Shown here in pieces: positions 47,070-56,958 of a stretch of 64,000 bases of DNA. The notes beneath the pieces were generated by a model. It was given only the letters and a program-made list of their open reading frames with translations. It was not told where the DNA came from and did no database searches. Within the stretch, counting starts at the first letter, position 1, and the number at the start of each line of letters is the position of its first letter. Where the stretch lies: assembly GCF_900187615.1 (NCBI RefSeq), contig NZ_FYDO01000002.1, positions 186,001 through 250,000 on the forward strand. The letters run 5' to 3'. A program made the translations under genes and the position numbers. This stretch comes from Pseudomonas sp. Irchel s3f7 (GTDB lineage Bacteria; Pseudomonadota; Gammaproteobacteria; Pseudomonadales; Pseudomonadaceae).

Positions 47070-50000
47070 ATGTCAAGCCTGCGCACTATTTTCATCATGG
47101 CCCTGTTGGGCCTGAGCCTCTCCGTCGGTCCCTTGCAAGCCGCCGAACCGCCCACCCGCGAAGCCGTGCAGACGAGTCTGGACAAGATCGCCGACCGTAA
47201 ACTGCCGGAGGCGGATCAAAAGGCTCTGCAGTCTGTCCTGCAAGGCACGCTGACCCAGCTCAACAACCAGCGCGATTACGAGCAGAAGCTGGTTGATCTC
47301 AAGCAACAGCTGAGCAGCGCGCCCAAGCAGACCATCGAGAACCAGCGTGAACTGACCCGCCTCAAGGCCACCAGTGTGGTGCCGGTGGCGCAACGGTTCG
47401 CCAAAGAGAACATTCAGCAGCTGGAGCAATTGCTCACCGAGCGTTCGACCCAGCAAAGCGATCTGCAAAAAGCCCTGGCCGACGCCAACAGCCTGATCAT
47501 CACTGCCCAGACCCGTCCGGAGCGTGCGCAGGCGGAAATTTCCGCAAGCCAGACACGCATCCAGCAGATCAACAACATCCTCAAGACCGGCAAAGACGCC
47601 GGCAAGACCTTGAGTGCCGAGCATCGCGATCAACTCAACGCCGAACTCGCGGCGCTCAATGCCCTGATCCCGCTGCGTCGCCAGGAACTGGCCGGCAATA
47701 CTCAGCTGCAAGACCTGGGCAACAGCCAGCATGACTTGTTGTCGGAAAGGTCCGACCGTCTGGATCGTGAGATTCAAGAACTGCAAAACCTGATCAATCA
47801 GAAACGTCTGGCGCAGTCTCAGGAAACGGTTACGCAACAGTCGATCGAAGCACAGAAGTCCGGCGGCAGTAGCCTGCTGGCGACCGAAAGCACGGCCAAC
47901 CTGAAGCTCTCGGACTACCTGCTCAAAAGCACCGACCGCCTCAACGAAGTCACCCAGAAAAACCTGCAGACCAAGCAGCAACTCGACAGCGTGACCCAAA
48001 GCGACTCGGCTTTGGATGAACAGATCAACGTGCTCAAAGGCAGCCTGCTGCTCTCCAAGATTCTCTACAAGCAGAAGCAAGCCCTGCCGCGCCTCAAGGT
48101 CGACCGCGACCTGGCCGACCAGATCGCCGACATTCGCCTCTATCAGTTCGAAGTCAGCCAGCAACGTGAATTGCTCAGCAACCCGGCCACCTACGTCGAT
48201 AACCTGCTGTCGACCCAGCCTCCCGAGCAAGTGACCCCGCAGCTGCGCAAGAGCCTGCTGGAACTGGCCACCACCCGTGCCGACCTGCTGGAGCGTCTGA
48301 ACCGGGAGCTGAGTGCGGTCCTCAACGAATCCATCACCCTGCAACTGAACCAGAAGCAATTGCTCAGCACCGCGCAAAGCCTGCGGGCCACGCTCGATGA
48401 ACAGATGTTCTGGATTCCCAGCAACAAGCCGCTGGACCTGGAATGGATCTACAGCGTACCGGATCGCCTGGAGCGTCAGATCGATACACTACCCCTGGCC
48501 TCAAGCCTGAGCGAACTGACCGATGGCCTGACCCAGCGACCGCTGCTGTTCCTGCCGTTGGCACTGCTGATTGGTGCCCTGCTGTGGCGCCGCAAACAAC
48601 TGTATTCACGACTGAACAAAGTTCACCAGGACATCGGCCACTTCAAGCGCGACAGCCAGTGGCACACGCCGCAGGCCATTCTGATCAACATCTTGCTGGC
48701 GATGCCGGTGTCCCTGGCCTTCGCGCTGTGCGGCCTGGCCCTGCAAATCGACGCCCGCGGGCAAAACGCCAACATGGGCGCGGCACTGCTGCAAATGGCC
48801 CAGGCGTGGCTGGTGTTCTACACCGCCTACCGGATTCTGGCGCCGGGTGGCGTGGCCGAGCTGCATTTCCGCTGGGAAAAGCCTCAGGTCGAGTTCCTGC
48901 GCGGCTGGGTCCGCCGTCTCGGCATGGTCGTGATGGCTCTGGTGGCGGTGGTGGCGGTTGCCGAACTGCAACCGGCGGGACTGGCCGACGACGTGATCGG
49001 CATGCCCGTGGTGCTCACGTGCTACGCCTTGATGACCCTGCTGCTCAGCCGCTTGCTGATCAGCAGCCCGACCCACGAAAACGCCTCGTTGTTCCGCAAG
49101 ATCGTGGGCTTCCTGTTCACCATCCTGCCCGTCGCGCTGTTTGTCGCCGTGTGCTTCGGCTACTACTACACCGCACTGAAACTCAGCGACCGTCTGATCA
49201 ACACCCTGTATCTGCTGATGTTCTGGCTGGTGATCGAAGCCACTTTCGTCCGCGGCCTCAGCGTCGCGGCACGCCGTCTGGCCTACCAGCGCGCCCTGGC
49301 CAAACGTCAGGCTGCCAAAGAGGCCGGCGATGGCGAAGCGGTGATCGAAGAACCGACCATGGACATCGAAAAGGTCAATGAACAGTCCCTGCGCCTGATC
49401 CGTCTGGCGTTGCTCGGCGGGTTCATGGCGTTGCTGTACTGGGTCTGGGCCGACCTGATCACGGTTTTCTCGTACCTGGACAACATCACCCTCTACGAGT
49501 ACACCAGCGGCACCGGCGCCAACATGAGCATGGTGCCGATCAGCATCGGCGACATGCTCGGCGCGCTGATCATCATCGGCATCACCTTCGCCCTCGCCCG
49601 CAACTTGCCGGGCCTGCTGGAAGTGTTCGTGCTGTCCAAGCTCAACCTCGCCCAGGGCAGTGCCTACGCCACGACCACGCTGCTGTCCTATGTGATCGCC
49701 GGCGTCGGTTTCGTCTCGACGCTGTCGACCCTCGGCGTGAGCTGGGACAAGCTGCAATGGCTGGTGGCGGCGCTGTCGGTCGGCCTCGGCTTCGGCATGC
49801 AGGAGATCTTCGCCAACTTCATCTCCGGCATCATGATCCTGTTCGAGCGTCCGGTACGGATCGGCGACACTATCACCATCGGCAACCTGTCGGGCACGGT
49901 GAGCAAAATCCGCATTCGCGCCACGACCATCACCGACTTCGACCGCAAGGACATCATTGTCCCGAACAAGACGTTCATTACCGGGCAACTGATCAACTGG

Positions 50001-50420
50001 TCGCTGACCGACACCATTACCCGAGTGACGCTCAAGCTCGGCGTCGACTACGGTTCGGATCTCGATCTGGTGAAAGAACTGCTGCTGAAGGCTGCCCGCG
50101 ATAACCCGCGTGTGCTGAAAGACCCCGAACCCCACGTGTACTTCCTGAACTTCGGCGAAAGCACCCTCGACCACGAGTTGCGCATGCACGTGCGCGACCT
50201 CGGCGACCGCAACCCGGTGCTCGACGAGGTCAACCGCTTCATCAACCGCGAGTTCAAGAAGCAGCACATCAACATCTCGTTCCGGCAGATGGAGGTCTAC
50301 CTCAAGAACCTGCATGGCCAGGAATACAAGATGGTGCCGATCGAGCCGGAAGCGAAAACCATCGTGCCGATCACCGATGGCAAGTCGTCGCAGCAACCGC
50401 CGGCCGCCAAACTCGACTAA
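47070..50420 (+). CDS. mscK: Large mechanosensitive channel of MscK/KefA type
   Basis: A 1116-residue inner-membrane channel. A signal peptide (about residues 1-24, ending LQA-AE) precedes a long periplasmic coiled-coil region (30-470). About 10-11 helices follow, and the MscS-like pore and beta domain are at about 900-1060, with LGFGMQEIFANFISGIMILF and PVRIGDTITIGNLSGTVSKI. Such channels open on membrane tension to release solutes during osmotic downshock; E. coli MscK also responds to K+. It follows cvrA after 34 bases, which suggests co-expression of two ion-homeostasis genes. Position matches PA5022. Confidence 0.93.
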   Translation: MSSLRTIFIMALLGLSLSVGPLQAAEPPTREAVQTSLDKIADRKLPEADQKALQSVLQGTLTQLNNQRDYEQKLVDLKQQLSSAPKQTIENQRELTRLKATSVVPVAQRFAKENIQQLEQLLTERSTQQSDLQKALADANSLIITAQTRPERAQAEISASQTRIQQINNILKTGKDAGKTLSAEHRDQLNAELAALNALIPLRRQELAGNTQLQDLGNSQHDLLSERSDRLDREIQELQNLINQKRLAQSQETVTQQSIEAQKSGGSSLLATESTANLKLSDYLLKSTDRLNEVTQKNLQTKQQLDSVTQSDSALDEQINVLKGSLLLSKILYKQKQALPRLKVDRDLADQIADIRLYQFEVSQQRELLSNPATYVDNLLSTQPPEQVTPQLRKSLLELATTRADLLERLNRELSAVLNESITLQLNQKQLLSTAQSLRATLDEQMFWIPSNKPLDLEWIYSVPDRLERQIDTLPLASSLSELTDGLTQRPLLFLPLALLIGALLWRRKQLYSRLNKVHQDIGHFKRDSQWHTPQAILINILLAMPVSLAFALCGLALQIDARGQNANMGAALLQMAQAWLVFYTAYRILAPGGVAELHFRWEKPQVEFLRGWVRRLGMVVMALVAVVAVAELQPAGLADDVIGMPVVLTCYALMTLLLSRLLISSPTHENASLFRKIVGFLFTILPVALFVAVCFGYYYTALKLSDRLINTLYLLMFWLVIEATFVRGLSVAARRLAYQRALAKRQAAKEAGDGEAVIEEPTMDIEKVNEQSLRLIRLALLGGFMALLYWVWADLITVFSYLDNITLYEYTSGTGANMSMVPISIGDMLGALIIIGITFALARNLPGLLEVFVLSKLNLAQGSAYATTTLLSYVIAGVGFVSTLSTLGVSWDKLQWLVAALSVGLGFGMQEIFANFISGIMILFERPVRIGDTITIGNLSGTVSKIRIRATTITDFDRKDIIVPNKTFITGQLINWSLTDTITRVTLKLGVDYGSDLDLVKELLLKAARDNPRVLKDPEPHVYFLNFGESTLDHELRMHVRDLGDRNPVLDEVNRFINREFKKQHINISFRQMEVYLKNLHGQEYKMVPIEPEAKTIVPITDGKSSQQPPAAKLD

Positions 50421-51932
<1,512 letters not shown>

Positions 51933-51938
51933 ATCTGG

Positions 51939-52340
51939 TCAGATGAAGGTTTCAACCGACACACCAAATCGTTCGGCCAACCAGCGGATTTGCCGCAGGT
52001 TGAGCTGACGCTTGCCACTCAGAATTTCCGAAACAACCGATTGGGTACCAACACCGGGAAGGTCGCTCTGGGTCAGGCCATGTTCGCGCATCAAGTAGCC
52101 AAGAATATCGACCCCACCAGGCTTCGGCATAGGGTGATGCTTGTGATCCCATTCCTCAATCCAGTCACCGATGATATCTACCAGGCTCATAAGCGGATGG
52201 GACTCATCATCGCCGGTCATCTCGAGCAACTCGTCCAGCGCCTGCGCCAGCAAGTCATAGTCGTCTTCGTTTTTCGGTTTTCGAAGCAACGGCGAGACGA
52301 ACTCCCAATGCTCCGCAGCTCTTTTGATCAGGACACTCAT
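51939..52340 (-). CDS. higA: HigA-type antitoxin, helix-turn-helix
   Basis: A 133-residue antitoxin. The N-terminal part likely binds toxin (about 1-60), and the C-terminal DNA-binding helix-turn-helix (about 85-133) reads YLMREHGLTQSDLPGVGTQSVVSEILSGKRQLNL. It belongs to the COG5499 group of HigA proteins. ATG at 52340 is preferred over 52358 because AGGAGGG lies about nine bases upstream and the ATGA overlaps the toxin stop. It should neutralise HigB and repress the pair through the operators upstream of higB. Confidence 0.9.
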   Translation of the reverse strand: MSVLIKRAAEHWEFVSPLLRKPKNEDDYDLLAQALDELLEMTGDDESHPLMSLVDIIGDWIEEWDHKHHPMPKPGGVDILGYLMREHGLTQSDLPGVGTQSVVSEILSGKRQLNLRQIRWLAERFGVSVETFI

Positions 52341-52633
52341 GCTCTTCCCTCCTTCCATTTTCCGCGGTCATATTCGCGGTGATCCAGCACATGCTTGATA
52401 TAAAGCTTTTGCGATCGATATCTGACAAAAGCGATCAACCGTAGCTTGTTGCCACCAATATCAAAAACATGAAACTCATCCACCTTGTCGACGGCAGGAA
52501 ATAAGGCCCTCATCGCCGCAAAATCCGAGGGTTTACTTCCTTTGACCAGTTGATACCAATGATCCAGTGCAGTAGCTGCTCTTGGCCATTTGGTTGCGGC
52601 TTCACGTATTCGTTTTTCGGTGATGACATGCAT
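52337..52633 (-). CDS. higB: HigB-type mRNA interferase toxin
   Basis: A 98-residue toxin of the RelE-fold HigB family. It begins MHVITEKRIREAATKWPRA and carries HVFDIGGNKLRLIAFVRY and LYIKHVLDHREYDRGKWKEG, the typical C-terminal end with catalytic basic/aromatic residues. HigB cuts mRNA on translating ribosomes. Toxin precedes antitoxin, the order usual for higBA. AAGGA lies six to seven bases before the ATG. Confidence 0.9.
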   Translation of the reverse strand: MHVITEKRIREAATKWPRAATALDHWYQLVKGSKPSDFAAMRALFPAVDKVDEFHVFDIGGNKLRLIAFVRYRSQKLYIKHVLDHREYDRGKWKEGRA

Positions 52634-52643
52634 GCAACATCCT

Positions 52644-52700
52644 TATCGCATTCTGCTATGGGGAGTTAATCACAGATCAAAAATATCGCAAGATGCGATA
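52644..52700. promoter_or_regulatory. Two higBA operators (TATCGCA-N3-TGCGATA)
   Basis: TATCGCA-AGA-TGCGATA (52684-52700) is a perfect palindrome; TATCGCA-TTC-TGCTATG (52644-52660) is an imperfect copy. Centres are 40 bases apart, close to four helical turns, and the nearer one is 11 bases from the higB start. They are likely binding sites for HigA or HigBA. Confidence 0.7.
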
Positions 52701-52829
52701 CCCACAACAAGACCAGTGGTCTGACTGAGTACGACTCAGCCTAGTTTTATCGCCGCTCCCCGCTCGATTGAAAATGTGAGCAGACGTCTCCAAATAGTGA
52801 GTAATCGGATTTTTAACAGGACCACCTAC

Positions 52830-53264
52830 ATGTCTAATCCACTTCTGATTCCCTGCCCGCACTGCAACGGCCTCAACCGCATCCCGGCCGAGCGCCTCAA
52901 CGACCACCCGAAATGCGGGCGCTGCAAAGCCGAAGTCTTGCTGAACACGCCGTTTGAGTTGAAACAGGGCGACTACGCCAGCCAGATCAAGGGCGATCTG
53001 CCGCTGCTGGTGGATGTGTGGGCGGACTGGTGCTGGCCGTGCAAGTCGTTTGCACCGGTGTTCGAACAGGCGGCGGGGCAATTGGCGGGCAAGTGCCGGT
53101 TGGCCAAGCTGGACAGCGAGGCGAACCAGCAGTTGTCGGCGCAGCTGGGGATTCGCTCGATTCCGAGCCTGATCCTGTTCAAGAACGGCCGGGAAGTCGC
53201 ACGCCAGAGCGGGGCCTTCCCGTTACCGCAGTTGATGAGCTGGTTGCGTAGCCAAGGGGTTTGA
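52830..53264 (+). CDS. trxC: Thioredoxin 2 (TrxC) with CWPC active site
   Basis: A 144-residue thioredoxin with the TrxC-type N-terminal zinc finger: two pairs of Cys in CPHC (residues 8-11) and CGRC. The thioredoxin domain carries WADWCWPCKSFAP, with active-site residues Cys68-Trp69-Pro70-Cys71; nearly all thioredoxins have Gly at the second place. Trp here should alter redox potential or partner choice. ATG at 52830, behind AGGA, gives the conserved MSNPLLIPCPHC opening; the frame extends to 52776 without conserved residues. Confidence 0.93.
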   Translation: MSNPLLIPCPHCNGLNRIPAERLNDHPKCGRCKAEVLLNTPFELKQGDYASQIKGDLPLLVDVWADWCWPCKSFAPVFEQAAGQLAGKCRLAKLDSEANQQLSAQLGIRSIPSLILFKNGREVARQSGAFPLPQLMSWLRSQGV

Positions 53265-53281
53265 CACCGATCTTTTGTGCC

Positions 53282-54052
53282 TCAGGCGTTTTCCAGCAGG
53301 TTATGCAGCTCCACAAATTGCTGGGTCAGCTTGTGCCGCGGATCAAGATGGATCAGCGGCGTGTTCGCCTGGTGCGATTCACGCATGCGAACCGAGCTGC
53401 CCAGGTAAACGGGCAACACTGGCAGGCCTTCGGCGATCAGTTCGTCGAGGATCTGCTGGGGTAGGCTGGCGCGGGCCTGGAACTGATTGACGACGATGCC
53501 TTCGACTTCCAGGCCCTCATTGTGGTCTTCCTTCAATTCTTCGATTTCCGCCATCAGGCCGTACAACGCCTGTCGGGAGAAACTGTCGCAGTCGAATGGA
53601 ATCAACACACGATCGGCGGCGATCAGTGCCGAAACTGCATAGAAGTTCAGCGCTGGCGGGGTATCCAGGTAAATCCGGTCGTAATCTTCACTTAGCTCTT
53701 CGAGCAACTTACGCAGCTTGTTGATCTTGTGCTTGGCTTCAAGCTTTGGCTGTAGATCCGCCAATTCAGCGGTCGCTGTAATGACGTGGAGGTTGTTGAA
53801 CGGGGTTTCGTAGATGTCGACCTGATTTTTCTTGGAGAAAGGCCCGGACGACAGGGTCTGCTTGAAAAAATCGGCAATGCCCATCGGAATATCGTTACCG
53901 GTAAGCCCCGTCAGGTACTGGGTGGAGTTCGCCTGGGCATCGAGATCCACCAACAGGGTGCGAAAGCCCTCGCTGGCACTGACCGCTGCCAGATTGCAGG
54001 CAATGCTGGACTTGCCCACACCACCTTTCTGATTGAACACCACACGCCGCAT
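53282..54052 (-). CDS. ParA/MinD-family ATPase without visible partner
   Basis: A 256-residue ParA-type ATPase. The deviant Walker A KGGVGKSS is at residues 8-15, followed by [18 protein letters not shown] and the Walker [12 protein letters not shown] near residue 125. Such ATPases position DNA or protein cargo on the nucleoid. No parB-like gene or parS site was seen beside it, so the cargo is unknown; the chromosomal parAB of Pseudomonas lies near the origin and is different. ATG at 54052 has ACGGAGG upstream; the frame extends to 54103 without family sequence. Confidence 0.88.
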   Translation of the reverse strand: MRRVVFNQKGGVGKSSIACNLAAVSASEGFRTLLVDLDAQANSTQYLTGLTGNDIPMGIADFFKQTLSSGPFSKKNQVDIYETPFNNLHVITATAELADLQPKLEAKHKINKLRKLLEELSEDYDRIYLDTPPALNFYAVSALIAADRVLIPFDCDSFSRQALYGLMAEIEELKEDHNEGLEVEGIVVNQFQARASLPQQILDELIAEGLPVLPVYLGSSVRMRESHQANTPLIHLDPRHKLTQQFVELHNLLENA

Positions 54053-54220
54053 GTCAAAACCTCCGTGTATCAAAGAATGACCGAGTGTAGTGGGCGACGG
54101 CATGGCTTCGCTACCTCGCTGGCATCGGGACTACACAGTCAACGGCCATCTCTTGCTGAAAAAGCGACGAGCGCCGACAGACGGGTCAGTAAAAATGCGA
54201 ATAATTGGCAACTATTCAGT

Positions 54221-54256
54221 TTTTGCTCACTAAACGGTACATCTGTTTGAGCAAAA
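54221..54256. promoter_or_regulatory. Inverted repeat in the parA-aryl polyene divergent region
   Basis: TTTTGCTCA (54221-54229) and TGAGCAAAA (54248-54256) form a perfect nine-base inverted repeat with an 18-base spacer containing TAAACGGTACA. It lies about 130 bases before the first aryl-polyene gene in the 333-base divergent gap. It could be the operator of a local regulator. The rest of 54053-54385 shows no gene. Confidence 0.5.
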
Positions 54257-54385
54257 CGTATCCAGCATTTGCTACACGTTCCCGGCACCGGGATAATGCG
54301 CACCAGTCGGCGTCCGGCGCCACGTAAGGCGAGTCGCGGTTTTCGACCCCTCACGCGTCAGGAAGCCCATCAAGGGCGGGATTGT

Positions 54386-55111
54386 ATGTCTGTGATCAAC
54401 TTCAACATCGCCCAATGGCGCGCGTGGGCTCCAGGGCTCGAAAGCGTGAATGATTGGCAGGCATGGAGTCGCCAACCGGTCGTACTGCCATTGAACGATG
54501 TGGCGCCGGACGTCTCGTTCCTGCCGGCCATGCAGCGCCGACGCCTCAGTCGATTGGCGCGGATGGCGTTCAGCGTTGGCTGGCCATTGGCTGACGGTCA
54601 CCAGGATCTGCCGCTGGTCTTTGTTTCCCGTCACGGAGAAACCCCGCGCACCTTCGATATTCTGAGCGACCTGGCCACCGAACAACCGCTGTCGCCAACC
54701 CAGTTCAGCCTCTCGGTGCATAATGCAATCATCGGTCTGTGGTCGATCATGCGCGGTGAAACCAGCGAGATGACCGCTCTCGCCGCCGCTGGCGACGGCC
54801 TTGAACACGGCATGCTGGAAGCAGCGGCGCTCCTGGCCGAAGGCGCCCCGGCAGTCTTGCTGGTGGTGACCGAGGAGCAACCGCCCGCGGCCTATTCGGC
54901 CTGGATCGATGATGTGCCGTTCCCGTATGCCGTCGGCCTGTTGATCACACCCGGCCATGACTGGCAGTTGACCCTGAACAGCCCTTCGGACGCGTTGTCA
55001 AAATCCCGCTGGCCCCACGCACTGAATCTGTTGCGTGCGCTACTCGACCAGCAAACCACCTGCCAACATGCCTGGAAAAATCGTGTATGGACCTGGCAAC
55101 GCAACCCGTGA
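54386..55111 (+). CDS. Ketosynthase-like chain length factor of an aryl polyene cluster
   Basis: A 241-residue protein with the ketoacyl-synthase N-terminal-half fold (ketoacyl-synt_2 type). It opens MSVINFNIAQWRAWAPGLES, typical of the first gene in aryl polyene and xanthomonadin clusters. The place of the active-site Cys is SVHNAIIGLW, so it cannot condense on its own and probably partners a full ketosynthase encoded past the right edge. ATG at 54386 is preferred to 54269, because the longer frame reads Arg-rich non-conserved residues. It starts the operon; the next gene overlaps by 25 bases. Confidence 0.85.
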   Translation: MSVINFNIAQWRAWAPGLESVNDWQAWSRQPVVLPLNDVAPDVSFLPAMQRRRLSRLARMAFSVGWPLADGHQDLPLVFVSRHGETPRTFDILSDLATEQPLSPTQFSLSVHNAIIGLWSIMRGETSEMTALAAAGDGLEHGMLEAAALLAEGAPAVLLVVTEEQPPAAYSAWIDDVPFPYAVGLLITPGHDWQLTLNSPSDALSKSRWPHALNLLRALLDQQTTCQHAWKNRVWTWQRNP

Positions 55112-55896
55112 CCGAAAAGAACCGCGACGCCTATTACTGGCGCCTGCTGGCGACCGCTGCGAGCTTTACCCTGTTCGGGTTGGGTGCGATGTGTCTGCGC
55201 GTGTTGGTTTTCCCGCTGTTGAGCTGCCTGCCGGGCGACGCCCAGACCCACCGGTTGCGTGCACGGCAAACCGTCAGCCGTTGCTTCTGGCTTTTCGTGC
55301 AGTTCATGGCCCGTTCCGGCGTACTGACCTACGATATCAAGGGTGCGGAAAAACTCGGGCGCCCGGGCCAGATGATCATTGCCAATCACCCGTCGCTGAT
55401 CGACGTGGTGTTCCTGATCGGGCTGGTGGGGCACTCCAACTGCGTGGTCAAGCAAAGCCTGTGGGAGAACCCGTTCACGCGTGGCCCGCTGCGCCGCACC
55501 GATTACATCAGCAATGATGGCAGTATGGACATGCTCGATACCGCTGCCGATGCGCTGAAAAACGGCCAGACCCTGATCATTTTCCCCGAAGGTACCCGGA
55601 CGCAACCTGGACAGACCCCCGCCTTTCATCGGGGGGGTGCGGCAATTGCCCTGCGCGGTGCGAAAATCCTCACCCCCGTGGTGATCAAGGTCAGCCCGAC
55701 GACATTGACCAAGGCCGAACCCTGGTACCGCATACCCAAGCGGCGCGTGCACTTCAGTTTCCGTGTCGGGGCCGATATAGATCCACAGGCCTTCGCCGTG
55801 CAGGGGCCAGCGCCTCAGGCCTCGCGCAAGCTCAACGATCATCTACATTCTTACTTTATCAAGGAGCTCGCCGAAGATGAGCAATCTGCACACTAA
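55087..55896 (+). CDS. Lysophospholipid (1-acylglycerol-3-phosphate) acyltransferase family protein
   Basis: A 269-residue membrane-bound acyltransferase of the PlsC superfamily. A hydrophobic segment lies at about residues 25-50; the catalytic NHPSLID (HX4D) is near residue 100 and the second motif FPEGTRTQPGQ near 165. In aryl polyene operons such enzymes are thought to attach the polyene or fatty acyl groups to a glycerolipid. An internal GTG at 55108 overlaps the upstream stop as GTGA and is an alternative start. The substrate is inferred from context only. Confidence 0.85.
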   Translation: MDLATQPVTEKNRDAYYWRLLATAASFTLFGLGAMCLRVLVFPLLSCLPGDAQTHRLRARQTVSRCFWLFVQFMARSGVLTYDIKGAEKLGRPGQMIIANHPSLIDVVFLIGLVGHSNCVVKQSLWENPFTRGPLRRTDYISNDGSMDMLDTAADALKNGQTLIIFPEGTRTQPGQTPAFHRGGAAIALRGAKILTPVVIKVSPTTLTKAEPWYRIPKRRVHFSFRVGADIDPQAFAVQGPAPQASRKLNDHLHSYFIKELAEDEQSAH

Positions 55897-56152
55897 GAAC
55901 CTGGTGCTGGAAATAAAAGACCTGATCATCGACGCCCTGGGTCTCGAAGACATCAGTGCCGACGACATCGGCGATGAGCAAACGCTGTTCGGCGAAGGCC
56001 TGGGCCTGGACTCGGTAGACGCCCTGGAACTCGGCCTGGCCATCCAGAAAAAATACGGCATCAAAATCGATGCAGACGCCAAGGACACGCGTAATCACTT
56101 CAGCAACGTGGCGAGCCTTGCGGCGTTCGTCACTGCAAAACAGGCAGCTTGA
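55877..56152 (+). CDS. Acyl carrier protein 1 of the aryl polyene cluster
   Basis: A 91-residue acyl carrier protein. The phosphopantetheine attachment Ser sits in GEGLGLDSVDALELGLAIQ (Ser at about residue 43). The protein is acidic and helical, as expected. AAGGAG lies ten bases before the ATG, and the gene begins inside the acyltransferase gene. It would carry the growing polyene chain. A second carrier follows after nine bases. Confidence 0.93.
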   Translation: MSNLHTKNLVLEIKDLIIDALGLEDISADDIGDEQTLFGEGLGLDSVDALELGLAIQKKYGIKIDADAKDTRNHFSNVASLAAFVTAKQAA

Positions 56153-56161
56153 GACCGGACC

Positions 56162-56416
56162 ATGCAAACTCGTGAAGACATTTTCAACACCTTGCGCGAT
56201 GCCTTGGTCGAGCTGTTCGAACTGGACCCCGAGCGCGTGAGTCTCGAATCCAACCTGTATCAGGATCTGGAAATCGACAGCATTGACGCGGTCGACCTGA
56301 TCGATCACATCAAACGCCAGACCGGCAAGAAAATCGCCGCCGAAGAGTTCAAATCGGTGCGTACCGTCAGCGACGTGGTCGAGGCGGTCTACCGTCTGGT
56401 TCAACCGGTCGCATGA
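56162..56416 (+). CDS. Acyl carrier protein 2 of the aryl polyene cluster
   Basis: An 84-residue acyl carrier protein with the modified Ser in YQDLEIDSIDAVDLIDHIKR (about residue 40). It is only distantly similar to the carrier just upstream, so the two are likely to have different partners, as in other aryl polyene clusters where one carrier loads the starter. The stop overlaps the next gene by four bases. Confidence 0.93.
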   Translation: MQTREDIFNTLRDALVELFELDPERVSLESNLYQDLEIDSIDAVDLIDHIKRQTGKKIAAEEFKSVRTVSDVVEAVYRLVQPVA

Positions 56417-56958
56417 GCCGACTGATCGGCCTGGGCCTGCTGCTGGCAGGCCTGCTGTACCCCTTTGCGGTGTATTTCGGCATGGAGCACTTCGCGCCGT
56501 GGCAGTTCGCGCTGCTGCTGGGCAGCCTGTGGCTGGCGCGCGCGCTGACCGGACGGCGACGCCCCGACAGCCTGTGGATGGCCGCGGTGGCCATCGTGTT
56601 CTGTCTGTTGCTGGCGCTGTTCGACAGCCCGGAGTTGCTGCGTTGGTATCCGGTGCTGATCAGCGGATTCATGCTGGGGCTGTTCGGCCTGAGCCTTAAA
56701 TTCGGCCCGCCGATGGTGGAACGCCTGGCCCGTCTGCGTGAACCGCAGTTACCGGCCAAGGCCATTCGTTATACCCGCCAGGTGACCATCGCCTGGAGTG
56801 TGTTTTTTCTCTGCAACGGTTTGTGCGCCACCGCCCTGACGCTGTGGGCACCGCTGAGCTGGTGGATGTTGTACACCGGTCTGATTTCCTACGGATTGAT
56901 AGGCCTGATGTTTGCCATTGAATGGCTGATACGCCAACGGGTACGAGGCCACCCATGA
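56413..56958 (+). CDS. COG4648-type integral membrane protein
   Basis: A 181-residue protein with about five to six hydrophobic helices (LIGLGLLLAGLLYPFAVYFG, WMAAVAIVFCLLLALF, LISGFMLGLFGLSLKFG, then two more near the C-terminus). Proteins of this family are found in aryl polyene and xanthomonadin operons; their function is unknown, with a membrane scaffold or transport role possible. ATGA overlaps join it to both neighbours. Confidence 0.82.
   Translation: MSRLIGLGLLLAGLLYPFAVYFGMEHFAPWQFALLLGSLWLARALTGRRRPDSLWMAAVAIVFCLLLALFDSPELLRWYPVLISGFMLGLFGLSLKFGPPMVERLARLREPQLPAKAIRYTRQVTIAWSVFFLCNGLCATALTLWAPLSWWMLYTGLISYGLIGLMFAIEWLIRQRVRGHP

Noticed and set aside
53282..54052. Chromosomal parA of the parABS system
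   Set aside because: No parB follows, no parS-like palindrome is seen, and gene context (trxC, pigment operon) is not that of the origin region.
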